Position numbers and translations under genes: made by a program
Shown here: one piece after another, positions 1 to 7,311 of the stretch
How positions within the stretch are numbered: position 1 is the stretch's first letter
Layout of the letters: each line of letters begins with the position of its first letter
The notes under the pieces: model-generated
The model's database searches: none
Seen by the model: only the letters and a program-made list of their open reading frames with translations
What the model was told of the DNA's origin: nothing
Source: Balneolaceae bacterium
Lineage (GTDB): Bacteria > Bacteroidota > Rhodothermia > Balneolales > Balneolaceae
Direction of reading: 5' to 3'
DNA: 14,962 bases
NCBI GenBank assembly: GCA_007123985.1
Contig: SLGA01000241.1
Span: 1 to 14,962 of the forward strand

Positions 1-1131
1 ATCAATATCTTTTTTGTCGTTGGCGTGCATTTCAAGCAGACGGCCAATTCTTTCACGATCACCGGTTGCTGAATTCAGTATGTAAGATCCTTTTTCAAGA
101 GTTCCGGAATAGACCCTGAAGAAAGTAAGTTTCCCTACATATGGATCTGTCATAATCTTAAATGCAAGTGCTGCAAATGGTTCATTTACATCTGCGCTTC
201 TTGTCATTTTTACTGTCTCATCATCCGGATCAATTCCATTTACAGCCTCTACGTCAAGCGGGCTTGGCAGATATTCAATTACTTTATCAAGAAGAATCTG
301 CACACCTTTATTTTTCAGAGCTGTACCACAAAGTACCGGTGTAATATCTCTTGCAAGTGTAGCTTTTCGGATAGCTGAACTGATCTCTTCCTCTGAAAGC
401 TCTTCTTCCATCAAATACTTCTCCATCAGATCATCATCATGATCTGCGATGTTTTCAAGCATAAGCTTTCTGTACTCTTCAGCTTTCTCTTGCAGATCTT
501 CAGGAATATCAATTATATCGTACTTTGCGCCCAGAGACTCCTCATCCCAAACAATTCCCTGCATGTTGATCAAATCAACAATGCCTTTAAAATTTTCTTC
601 TGATCCGATTGGGATCTGAATAGGAATTGGGTTGGCATTAAGTTTCTCGCGCATTTGGTTTACAACATTGTAAAAATCTGCACCGGTGCGGTCCATTTTA
701 TTTACAAATGCCATACGAGGCACTTTGTATTTGTTTGCCTGACGCCATACTGTTTCAGACTGCGGCTGCACAGCACCTACTGAACAAAATACCCCAATAG
801 CACCATCAAGCACCCTGAGTGACCGTTCAACTTCTACCGTAAAATCTACGTGACCAGGTGTATCAATGATATTAATTCGGTGGTTTTTCCAGATACAGTG
901 TGTTGCAGCAGACTGTATTGTAATACCTCTTTCCTGCTCCTGCTCCATCCAGTCCATAGTAGCAGCACCATCGTGCACTTCGCCCATTCTGTGGCTTCGG
1001 CCGGTGTAGAATAGAATCCGCTCACTTACCGTGGTCTTACCGGCATCAATATGCGCCATAATCCCGATGTTTCGCGTCCTGCGAATACGGTCAATGATTT
1101 TAGGATCTGTTTTAGTTGTAACGTCGGACAT
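1..1131 (-). CDS. fusA: Elongation factor G, N-terminal part (cut by window edge)
   Basis: Translational GTPase that drives translocation of tRNA and mRNA on the ribosome in the cytoplasm. The first 377 residues are present of about 700 usual, and the reading frame is open to position 1. The G domain is clear: P-loop AHIDAGKTT at residues 26-34, switch I region around ERGIT (67-71), switch II DTPGH (90-94) with the catalytic-type His94, and the guanine-specificity motif NKMD (144-147). Residues from about 290 onward look like the start of domain II. The ATG at 1131 gives the normal N-terminus, shortly before the P-loop. It lies 40 bp downstream of rpsG in the order rpsL-rpsG-fusA. The upstream bases are A-rich with no clear Shine-Dalgarno sequence. 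Nothing in the visible part looks degenerate. Whether a second, diverged EF-G exists elsewhere cannot be seen here. Confidence 0.97.
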   Translation of the reverse strand, partial: MSDVTTKTDPKIIDRIRRTRNIGIMAHIDAGKTTVSERILFYTGRSHRMGEVHDGAATMDWMEQEQERGITIQSAATHCIWKNHRINIIDTPGHVDFTVEVERSLRVLDGAIGVFCSVGAVQPQSETVWRQANKYKVPRMAFVNKMDRTGADFYNVVNQMREKLNANPIPIQIPIGSEENFKGIVDLINMQGIVWDEESLGAKYDIIDIPEDLQEKAEEYRKLMLENIADHDDDLMEKYLMEEELSEEEISSAIRKATLARDITPVLCGTALKNKGVQILLDKVIEYLPSPLDVEAVNGIDPDDETVKMTRSADVNEPFAALAFKIMTDPYVGKLTFFRVYSGTLEKGSYILNSATGDRERIGRLLEMHANDKKDID

Positions 1132-1171
1132 TATCTTTTTTTCTTTACTGATTTAAATAGTTGTAAGGATC

Positions 1172-1639
1172 TTAGAACCTGAAATGCGCAAAGGCCTTGT
1201 TTGCCTCAGCCATTCTGTGCGTTTCATCTTTTTTACGTACAGCGCCGCCTTCATTTTTTGAGGCATCAATCAACTCACGCCCAAGACGAATTGCCATAGA
1301 TTTATCATTTCTCTGTCTTGAAGCACGGATAATCCACCTCATTCCAAGAGCTGTTCCGCGCTCTGTTCTTACCTCTACAGGTACCTGGTAGGTTGCGCCT
1401 CCAACTCTGCGGCTTCTTACTTCCACAACCGGAGTTGCATTGTTCATAGCTGTTTTAAATACATCAAGAGGCGGTTCGCCGGTTTTCTCTTCGATCATCT
1501 CAAATGCCTGATATAAAATTTTTCTGGCAACGCCTTTTTTACCGTCTCTCATCAAATTGTTCACGAAACGGGTCACAAGCTTGTCGTGAAATATGGGATC
1601 CGGTTGTACTTCTCTTTTTTCTGCTTTTCTTCTTCGCAT
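1172..1639 (-). CDS. rpsG: 30S ribosomal protein S7
   Basis: Primary 16S rRNA-binding protein that nucleates assembly of the 30S head and lines the exit-site region. The product is 155 residues, the usual length for bacterial S7. It begins MRRRKAEKREV and contains the family signature PVVEVRSRRVGGATYQVPVEV-like segment at about residues 70-90, then a basic C-terminal half ending AHFRF. The reading frame stays open upstream to a TTG at 1720, but those 27 extra codons overlap rpsL and match nothing in S7, so the ATG at 1639 is chosen. It starts 25 bp after the rpsL stop and is followed by fusA after 40 bp, so the three are almost certainly one transcript. In other bacteria S7 represses its own operon by binding the rpsL-rpsG mRNA. 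The 25-bp gap here is short for such a structure, so that control is uncertain. Confidence 0.97.
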   Translation of the reverse strand: MRRRKAEKREVQPDPIFHDKLVTRFVNNLMRDGKKGVARKILYQAFEMIEEKTGEPPLDVFKTAMNNATPVVEVRSRRVGGATYQVPVEVRTERGTALGMRWIIRASRQRNDKSMAIRLGRELIDASKNEGGAVRKKDETHRMAEANKAFAHFRF

Positions 1640-1664
1640 TGTAAATAAGGTTAAAAAATGATGG

Positions 1665-2039
1665 TTACCCTTTCGGCTTCTTGGTTCCGTAGTGGCTTCT
1701 GCCCTGTTTGCGATCGTCAACTCCGGCAGTATCCAATGTACCCCTTACGATGTGATAACGAACACCCGGAAGATCCTTCACTCGGCCACCCCGGATAAGA
1801 ACAATACTATGTTCCTGCAGGTTGTGCCCTTCACCGGGAATATAAGCAGTAACCTCAATGCCGTTTGTTAACCGAACCCTTGCAACTTTTCTAAGCGCTG
1901 AGTTTGGCTTCTTTGGCGTAGTTGTATAAACTCTTGTGCAAACGCCTCTTCTTTGAGGACAGTTCTGTAAAGCAGGAGCAGTTGTTTTGCTCACTTTGCT
2001 TTTTCTACCTTTGCGAATTAATTGTTGTATTGTTGGCAC
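1665..2039 (-). CDS. rpsL: 30S ribosomal protein S12
   Basis: Decoding-centre protein of the small subunit and the classic streptomycin target. The product has 124 residues, as in E. coli. The motif TTTPKKPNSALRK (about 39-51) carries the wild-type lysine at the position altered in streptomycin-resistant strains, and the second conserved loop RGGRVKDLPGVRYH (about 83-96) is intact, so no resistance substitution is visible. The start is taken as GTG at 2039 because it gives the universal N-terminus (M/V)PTIQQLIRKGR. The frame extends to a TTG at 2069, but the ten extra residues are not part of S12. First gene of the rpsL-rpsG-fusA unit, divergent from recG. A Bacteroidota-type -7 element lies about 70 bp upstream. 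No Shine-Dalgarno sequence precedes the GTG. Confidence 0.96.
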   Translation of the reverse strand: MPTIQQLIRKGRKSKVSKTTAPALQNCPQRRGVCTRVYTTTPKKPNSALRKVARVRLTNGIEVTAYIPGEGHNLQEHSIVLIRGGRVKDLPGVRYHIVRGTLDTAGVDDRKQGRSHYGTKKPKG

Positions 2040-2105
2040 GGATGTATGATTTAAATTTCGTGATATCAATAGCTCAAAAAGATAACTATTTTATAGAAAT
2101 AAATG

Positions 2106-2113
2106 CAAAATTA
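2106..2113 (-). promoter_or_regulatory. Candidate -7 promoter element for the rpsL operon
   Basis: Read on the minus strand these bases are TAATTTTG, an exact match to the TAnnTTTG -7 consensus of Bacteroidota primary sigma factors. It would put transcription start near 2099 and give a leader of about 60 nt before the GTG of rpsL. No convincing TTG -33 element is seen at the right distance, so the match rests on one short AT-rich motif in AT-rich DNA. Confidence 0.35.
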
Positions 2114-2177
2114 TTTACTGAATTATATTCTTTATTCGTAATCATGTACCTCTGCTACTCAAATTCACACACTATAG

Positions 2178-2192
2178 GTGATTTAATATCAC
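2178..2192. promoter_or_regulatory. Perfect inverted repeat in the rpsL-recG divergent region
   Basis: GTGAT-TTAAT-ATCAC, with 5-bp perfect arms around a 5-bp centre. It resembles CRP/FNR-family operators, but the GTGA and TCAC half-sites are 7 bp apart rather than 6, so it is not a canonical CRP site. It sits 38 bp upstream of the recG start and 139 bp upstream of rpsL, where a regulator of either gene could bind. Function is inferred from symmetry and position only. Confidence 0.3.
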
Positions 2193-2208
2193 ATTTTAAC
2201 ATACAACT

Positions 2209-2226
2209 GATATAAATCAATATATC
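2209..2226. promoter_or_regulatory. AT-rich inverted repeat touching the recG start
   Basis: GATATA-AATCAA-TATATC, with 6-bp perfect arms and a 6-base centre, ending four bases before the TTG start of recG. In mRNA it could form a weak hairpin over the ribosome landing site, or in DNA act as an operator or overlap the -10 region. The arms are almost all A/T, so chance occurrence is a real possibility. Confidence 0.25.
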
Positions 2227-2229
2227 ATT

Positions 2230-4296
2230 TTGAGACTCCTCGATCTTCCGAATCTTAGCAATAAAAGACTGCAGGCCCTGCAAAAATCAGGCATTCATAC
2301 TCCACATGACCTGCTTTTACTCTTCCCAAGAAGATATATCGATAAATCTGTTGTTAAACCTATCTCCATGCTTAACGAGGGCGCCGGTGCTGTAACCGTA
2401 ATTGGTAAAGTTGTTTCGAAAAATGTGGCCGGCTTTAAGCAGAAAAAACGGCTTGAAGTCATCATACAGGATAAAACAGGCTCCCTAAAGGCAGTTTTTT
2501 TTAAAGGTTGGAAATATTTCATCACTCAATTCACGGAAAATAGCTGGGTTGCTCTTTACGGACCGGTTAAAAAATATGGACATTACTACAGCATGGCTCA
2601 CCCCGAAGTAGATGCCGTTGAGAGTCCTGAAGATGTTGAAAAGTTTGAAAACCTGGTGCCAATTTACCCAAGTAATAAACATTTCAGTAAAGCCTACATT
2701 TCAAATGCAATCATCAAAAACTGGGTGGAGGTGCTCCTATCGGGTTTAGATATCCCTGAGTTTTTACCTGAAACCATTCTGAAAAGGCACAATTTCCAGA
2801 TTCGGAAAGATGCACTAAACAGCATGCATCAACCTGCTTCCCTTAAAGAAGCTAAACGTGCTCTTGAGCGATTTAAATATGAGGAATTTTTTCTGTTTGA
2901 ACTCAGCATGGCTTCTATTAAAAATCAGCGAACTGAAAGGAACAGAGGGAAATTACTGAAGCCCGGAAAATATACCTCTGCATTTTTCAAAGAAATTCTC
3001 CCATTTACCTTAACAGATGGTCAGAAACATGCACTTTCTGATATACGAACGGATCTGCAATCGGGAAATCAAATGAATCGCCTGATTCAGGGTGATGTGG
3101 GTGCCGGAAAAACCGTTGTGGCAATCGGTGCCATGCTTATGGCCATAGATAACGGAATGCAGGCCGCATTGATGGCCCCCACCGAAATTCTCGCCGAGCA
3201 GCACTATCAAACCATTCAGCAATATATAGAGCCTTTGGGTTTGAATTTCAGGCTGCTTACCGGTGGCCAAAAAACAGCCCTGCGCCGGGATATTCTAACA
3301 GATATTGAAGGTGGCAATTGCAATATCGTGGTGGGGACCCACGCCATCTTCCAGGACAAGGTCCGGTTTCACAAGCTCGGGCTTGCCGTGATTGACGAAC
3401 AGCACCGTTTTGGGGTAAAACAGCGCAACGATGTGTTGATGAAAGGAGATAACCCGCACCTCCTCGTAATGTCGGCAACTCCCATTCCACGCTCCCTGGC
3501 CATGACTATTTACAGTGATCTGGACATATCTGTAATTAAAGGCCTTCCAGCAGGCAGAAAACCGATAAAAACAGCTGTGCGTACAGATAAAGAACGCCAA
3601 AAAGTGTACGATTTTCTTGAACAGAGCATAAAATCAGGAGATCAGGCTTATGTGGTTTTCCCGCTGATTGAAGAGTCTGAGGCGATGGATCTGAAAGATG
3701 CCACAATGGGTTTTGAAAAACTGAAGCGACGTTTCCCTGATTTCTCAATTGCGCTGTTGCATGGCAGAATGAAATCAGAAGAGAAAGAAGCCATCATGAA
3801 ACGATTTGCAGATGGTGATACGCAAATTTTAGTCTCAACCACGGTAATCGAAGTTGGTGTTGATGTGCCCAATGCTTCCATCATGATTATTGAGCATGCA
3901 GAGCGTTTTGGGCTTTCGCAGCTCCATCAATTACGAGGCAGAATTGGGCGGGGCGGTAAACAGAGTTTTTGCATTTTGATGCCGGATGTAAAACTGAGCA
4001 AAACGGGCAGAATCCGCCTCAAAAAAATGATAGATACAAATGATGGCTTTGAAATTGCCGAAGCCGATTTAAAACTGCGCGGACCGGGTGATTTCTTAGG
4101 CACCAAACAAAGCGGCTTGCCGGAGTTCAGGTTCGCAGATATTGTGGAAGACAGATTACTGCTCGAACAATCCAAAAACGACGCCTGGAACATCATTAAA
4201 AAAGACCCGGAATTAGAACTTCCGGAGTACAAGGATTTAAAAAAGGTGTTCGAACCTTACTTTAAAGAGAGATCTGAGTTTTTTGGTGTGGGATAA
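2230..4296 (+). CDS. recG: ATP-dependent DNA helicase RecG
   Basis: Branched-DNA translocase that remodels stalled replication forks and Holliday junctions. The 688 residues compare with 693 in E. coli. Order: helix-hairpin-like start followed by FPRRY at about 33-37; wedge OB-fold at about 52-150; helicase lobe 1 with Walker A GDVGAGKT (288-295, Lys294), DEQH box (389-392) and SATP (415-418); lobe 2 with STTVIEVGVDVP and motif VI QLHQLRGRIGRG (564-575); then the RecG-specific TRG-type segment LKLRGPGDFLGTKQSG. All catalytic motifs are intact. The start is a TTG with no Shine-Dalgarno sequence. An in-frame TAA at 2197 leaves no ATG or GTG further up, so the non-standard start is the best choice. 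Codons 366-397 are far richer in G/C-ending triplets than the rest of the gene. Divergent from rpsL and apparently monocistronic. Confidence 0.95.
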   Translation: MRLLDLPNLSNKRLQALQKSGIHTPHDLLLLFPRRYIDKSVVKPISMLNEGAGAVTVIGKVVSKNVAGFKQKKRLEVIIQDKTGSLKAVFFKGWKYFITQFTENSWVALYGPVKKYGHYYSMAHPEVDAVESPEDVEKFENLVPIYPSNKHFSKAYISNAIIKNWVEVLLSGLDIPEFLPETILKRHNFQIRKDALNSMHQPASLKEAKRALERFKYEEFFLFELSMASIKNQRTERNRGKLLKPGKYTSAFFKEILPFTLTDGQKHALSDIRTDLQSGNQMNRLIQGDVGAGKTVVAIGAMLMAIDNGMQAALMAPTEILAEQHYQTIQQYIEPLGLNFRLLTGGQKTALRRDILTDIEGGNCNIVVGTHAIFQDKVRFHKLGLAVIDEQHRFGVKQRNDVLMKGDNPHLLVMSATPIPRSLAMTIYSDLDISVIKGLPAGRKPIKTAVRTDKERQKVYDFLEQSIKSGDQAYVVFPLIEESEAMDLKDATMGFEKLKRRFPDFSIALLHGRMKSEEKEAIMKRFADGDTQILVSTTVIEVGVDVPNASIMIIEHAERFGLSQLHQLRGRIGRGGKQSFCILMPDVKLSKTGRIRLKKMIDTNDGFEIAEADLKLRGPGDFLGTKQSGLPEFRFADIVEDRLLLEQSKNDAWNIIKKDPELELPEYKDLKKVFEPYFKERSEFFGVG

Positions 4297-4503
4297 TAAA
4301 CTCATTCAGCTAATACGAATGTGAATTACTCCTCATCTCCATTGACTTAAAGCAAAAAATTATTTACCAATTAAACAGACGTTGGTCAACAAATAGAGTG
4401 AATCAGATAGATTTATGTCCTCCTCCTCTTTTTTATTTACTGACCCATGCCGTGACGTTTTCTGATGTACCCTCAACATCAACTGATATTTTATATAACT
4501 ACT
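4297..4503. other. Intergenic region between recG and the lipoprotein gene
   Basis: 207 bp of AT-rich DNA. No strong hairpin followed by a T-run was found after recG, so no intrinsic terminator can be called. It must contain the promoter of the downstream lipoprotein gene unless that gene is read through from recG. No TAnnTTTG motif is seen on the plus strand. Confidence 0.5.
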
Positions 4504-5112
4504 ATGGCACATTTAAAATCCACTCTAGTACTCACCGTGTTGTTTGTTGCAAGTTTTACGGCACTTATCTCCTGTGGTACATCATCAGAGCCTGACGAAC
4601 CACTATTAAACCAGACAATCAGTATGGAAATTTTTTCTTACCTGATGACCGAATTGATGATGATACCGCTGATACCTGAGTCTCAGCCGCCAGTCACGGC
4701 AGAAACATTGTTTATTGACTCTGACAGCTCTATGCAATCGAATGAATATTCAGTTACAGCTCCCTGCTCTCAGGGTGGTAATATGGCGCTTACGGGCACA
4801 ACTATTACAAACCTGTCTGATGATGGAATCGGAACCATCCAAACTTCTCTTGTACAAACTATTTCCAACTGTGGAATTTCTACATCTCAGGGTGTTTTTG
4901 TTGTAAATGGAAACCCGAACCTAACCAGCTCGGGCAACATGACGGTTCAAAACTGGACACCTATGACGTTTACATTCTCCTATAACGGCGGTTACAGTTG
5001 GACAGGCTTGGGTCAAACCGGTTCATGCGCTATTCAAATAAACTATTCAATGGATTTTCAAAATCCTGACAGTTTTTCGATGAGTGGCCAAATGTGCGGA
5101 TATACGTATTGA
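4504..5112 (+). CDS. Putative lipoprotein of unknown function
   Basis: I do not recognise the family. The 202-residue product starts with Lys5, a hydrophobic stretch and the lipobox LISC with the lipidated cysteine at position 24, so it should be anchored in the outer or inner membrane facing the periplasm or surface. After a short acidic linker the mature part is rich in Ser, Thr, Gly and Asn with alternating hydrophobic residues, suggesting an all-beta domain. Four further cysteines (88, 123, 175, 198) could form two disulfides. The ATG at 4504 is preferred over an in-frame ATG at 4465 because the earlier start adds 13 residues ahead of an already complete signal peptide. It converges on the EVE-domain gene with 19 bp between stop codons. 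No Shine-Dalgarno sequence is seen. Confidence 0.75.
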   Translation: MAHLKSTLVLTVLFVASFTALISCGTSSEPDEPLLNQTISMEIFSYLMTELMMIPLIPESQPPVTAETLFIDSDSSMQSNEYSVTAPCSQGGNMALTGTTITNLSDDGIGTIQTSLVQTISNCGISTSQGVFVVNGNPNLTSSGNMTVQNWTPMTFTFSYNGGYSWTGLGQTGSCAIQINYSMDFQNPDSFSMSGQMCGYTY

Positions 5113-5131
5113 TGCCCGTCATTTCGGAAAT

Positions 5132-5602
5132 CTATCCTTCCTCTCCCGCCATTTTCAAAATCTTCTCGTACTCCTCTTCGGTTACTTCTGTAATTGAAAG
5201 CCTGTTTCGCTTGAAAAGCTGCATCTCTAATAGGGACTCATCTTCTTTTAGTGCATCTCTGGTTACGGGATTATCAAACTTCCGGATGAATTTCACATCA
5301 ACCAAATGCCAGCGGGGTTCACTTTCGCTGCTTTTTTCATCGAAATATTTACTCTCCGGATTAAACTGAAGCGGATCGGGATAAGGCTCTGTACAAACTT
5401 CCATCTCTCCAACAATGGCCGGCGGTTTTACGTTGGAGTGGTAGAAAAAAGCCCGATCGCCCACGTTCATCCGGTCTCTCATAATATTCCGCGCCTCATA
5501 ATTTCGAACGCCGCTCCAGTGGATTTGTCCGTCCTGTTCAAGGTCGTCAATGCTGTAGGCATCCGGTTCCGATTTCATCAGCCAGTACTGCTTTTTACTC
5601 AT
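5132..5602 (-). CDS. EVE-domain protein (PUA-like fold)
   Basis: A single-domain protein of 156 residues similar to bacterial relatives of human thymocyte nuclear protein 1. The EVE fold belongs to the PUA/YTH superfamily, whose members bind modified bases in DNA or RNA. Visible signatures are YWLMKSEPDAYSIDDL at residues 6-21, WSGVRNYEARNIMRD at 29-43, VGDRAFFYHSN at 47-57 and PAIVGEMEV at 61-69. Length and start (ATG 5602) are normal for the family. The biological role of stand-alone bacterial EVE proteins is not settled; a modified-nucleic-acid sensor is the usual inference. It is not next to a restriction or McrB-type gene. It lies 97 bp beyond the rfbB stop on the same strand (rfbB is the one located further right), so it could be read from its own promoter in that gap or as the tail of the rhamnose transcript. 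Confidence 0.9.
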   Translation of the reverse strand: MSKKQYWLMKSEPDAYSIDDLEQDGQIHWSGVRNYEARNIMRDRMNVGDRAFFYHSNVKPPAIVGEMEVCTEPYPDPLQFNPESKYFDEKSSESEPRWHLVDVKFIRKFDNPVTRDALKEDESLLEMQLFKRNRLSITEVTEEEYEKILKMAGEEG

Positions 5603-5699
5603 TTTTCTGTAGTTGATTATTTTACTTTATAATTCAAAAAAGTGATAACGGTTGTGAATTTTTCTTCATTCCAAACCGGAAATTTCAGATGTTTTTTGA

Positions 5700-6701
5700 T
5701 TACCGTTTATTCTTCTCGACAAACCAAAGCACTGTTTTCCTTAGCATAGAGTTAAAATCTTTGGACGGAGCCCAGTTCAACTCACTTTTTATCTTTGATG
5801 CATCCACTGCATAGCGGAAATCGTGGCCCGGCCTGTCCGTAACAAAACTGATCAGATTTTTATAATCATTGTCCGGCCCATTACCGATCTCTTCGTTCAG
5901 GATCTCACAAATCAGGTTTACGAGTTCAATATTTTGCCACTCGTTGTCGCCGCCGATATTGTACTGTTCCCCCGCTTTTCCTTCATAAAAAACAGTAGCC
6001 AGTGCCTTGCAGTGATCTTCTACGTAAAGCCAATCGCGAACATTATCTCCCTTTCCGTAAACAGGAATGGGTTCACCGGCAACAGCTTTTCTGATGACGG
6101 TTGGAATCAGTTTTTCATCATGCTGATGCGGCCCGTAGTTGTTAGAACAGTTGGTCATTACGGTATTCATTCCGTAAGTGTGAAAATACGATCGTACCAA
6201 AAAATCACTGCCCGCTTTTGATGCGGAGTAGGGCGAATTGGGTGCATAGGGAGTGGTTTCACTGAAAAAGCCGGTATCCCCTAATGTTCCATACACTTCA
6301 TCTGTGGAGATATGCAAAAAACGGCAGGCCTCCATGCTCTCCTTCTCATTCTGCCATAGTAATCTGCACTCATCAAGCAGGTTAAACGTGCCTACGATGT
6401 TGGAGTAGATAAACGGCTCCGGCCCTTTGATTGAATTATCCACGTGCGATTCTGCCGCAAGATGAATCACTCCATTTGGCTTCCAGCCCTGAATCACTTC
6501 GCGAACATCCGTGCGATTTACAATATCCACTTTTTGGAAACTATATCGATCAGAATCATTTACTGAATCAAGGTAGCTCAGATCAGAAGCATAGGTTAGT
6601 TTATCAATATTCAGAATTTCCACTTCAGGATAGGTTTTGTGTAGGTGTAAAATCAAGTTGGAGCCTATAAATCCGGCACCTCCGGTTACAAGTATTCTCA
6701 T
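5700..6701 (-). CDS. rfbB: dTDP-glucose 4,6-dehydratase
   Basis: Converts dTDP-glucose to dTDP-4-keto-6-deoxyglucose, the second step of dTDP-L-rhamnose synthesis, in the cytoplasm with bound NAD. It is an extended short-chain dehydrogenase of 333 residues, within the family's normal length. Visible motifs are the Rossmann glycine motif GGAGFIGS (7-14), HLAAESHVD (80-88), the catalytic triplet Thr133-Asp134-Glu135 within STDEVYG, the YxxxK pair Tyr158/Lys162, NNYGPHQ (187-193) and RDWLYVEDH (222-230). The TDE triplet separates RfbB from ordinary epimerases such as GalE. Last of three rhamnose genes in transcription order rfbD-rfbC-rfbB, 38 bp after rfbC. The ATG at 6701 is the natural start; only a weak GAG-type Shine-Dalgarno sequence is seen. 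Confidence 0.95.
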   Translation of the reverse strand: MRILVTGGAGFIGSNLILHLHKTYPEVEILNIDKLTYASDLSYLDSVNDSDRYSFQKVDIVNRTDVREVIQGWKPNGVIHLAAESHVDNSIKGPEPFIYSNIVGTFNLLDECRLLWQNEKESMEACRFLHISTDEVYGTLGDTGFFSETTPYAPNSPYSASKAGSDFLVRSYFHTYGMNTVMTNCSNNYGPHQHDEKLIPTVIRKAVAGEPIPVYGKGDNVRDWLYVEDHCKALATVFYEGKAGEQYNIGGDNEWQNIELVNLICEILNEEIGNGPDNDYKNLISFVTDRPGHDFRYAVDASKIKSELNWAPSKDFNSMLRKTVLWFVEKNKR

Positions 6702-6739
6702 GTTCTCAGTTAGTTGATTAGCGTGTTCATTTAAGTGGT

Positions 6740-7294
6740 TTAGGTGATGAAAAGATCTTCTTGCGGCAGATTTTTGAGTGTTGGCAGCTGTGCATCTTTT
6801 TCCGATATAACAGGTGTATCAATTTTCCAGTCAATATTCAGATCCGGATCGCTCCAGAGAATTCCTCTTTCCGAGGCCTTGTTATAGTAGCTGCTGCATT
6901 TATACAGTACGGTTGCCTGGTCGGAAAGTACCGAAAAACCGTGGGCAAACCCTTCGGGAACCAGCATCATACGTCGGTTTTCATCGTTTAGAATAGCAGA
7001 AAAATATGCTCCGAATGTTTCCGAGTTTTTACGCAGATCCACTGCAACATCCAGAATTGTACCTTTTACTGCCATCACAAGTTTAGCCTGTGCATGGGGA
7101 CTTTTTTGATAGTGAAGACCGCGAAGGGTATTCTTACCCGAAGTAGAAATATTATCCTGAATAAAGCTATAATGCAGGTTTTGTTCCTTGAAAAACGCTT
7201 CTCTGTACGTCTCAAGAAATTGCCCCCGGTGATCCTGAAATATCTTCGGTTCAATCACCCAAACACCATCAATTTCTGCTTGCCTGAAGTTCAT
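6740..7294 (-). CDS. rfbC: dTDP-4-dehydrorhamnose 3,5-epimerase
   Basis: Epimerises carbons 3 and 5 of dTDP-4-keto-6-deoxyglucose to give dTDP-4-keto-L-rhamnose. The product has 184 residues and a single cupin-type fold, the usual size. Motifs: FQDHRGQFLETY (19-30), substrate-loop QDNIS (46-50), the catalytic histidine His61 in LRGLHYQ, the conserved block VKGTILDVAVDLRKNSETFG (76-95), PEGFAHGF (113-120) and the catalytic tyrosine Tyr131 in LYKCS. All active-site residues are present. It begins 17 bp after the rfbD stop. It is the only gene in the window with an obvious Shine-Dalgarno sequence: AAGGA on the minus strand at 7302-7306, seven bases before the ATG. Confidence 0.96.
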   Translation of the reverse strand: MNFRQAEIDGVWVIEPKIFQDHRGQFLETYREAFFKEQNLHYSFIQDNISTSGKNTLRGLHYQKSPHAQAKLVMAVKGTILDVAVDLRKNSETFGAYFSAILNDENRRMMLVPEGFAHGFSVLSDQATVLYKCSSYYNKASERGILWSDPDLNIDWKIDTPVISEKDAQLPTLKNLPQEDLFIT

Positions 7295-7311
7295 TCAAAA
7301 ATCCTTAAGCT

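Noticed and set aside
1640..1720. N-terminal extension of S7 to a TTG at 1720
   Set aside because: The extra 27 codons overlap rpsL and are not found in S7; the ATG at 1639 gives the normal length.
1922..2215. Plus-strand open frame of 97 codons antisense to rpsL
   Set aside because: It runs through the rpsL coding region and promoter gap, has no protein-like signature and no ribosome-binding site; it is the reverse complement of a real gene.
3010..4232. Several minus-strand open frames of 70-101 codons inside recG
   Set aside because: All lie opposite intact RecG motifs and have biased, low-complexity translations; they are shadows.
4398..4595. Small 65-codon plus-strand frame starting before the lipoprotein gene
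   Set aside because: It overlaps the lipoprotein start in another frame and has no signal or family resemblance, whereas the lipoprotein frame has a clear lipobox.
5121..5131. ATTTC-G-GAAAT dyad between the convergent lipoprotein and EVE genes as a terminator
   Set aside because: A one-base loop cannot form a hairpin and no T-run follows on either strand.
5652..5690. TTCC-AAACC-GGAA hairpin after rfbB as a transcription terminator
   Set aside because: Only a 4-bp stem without a U-tract in the right place; too weak to call.
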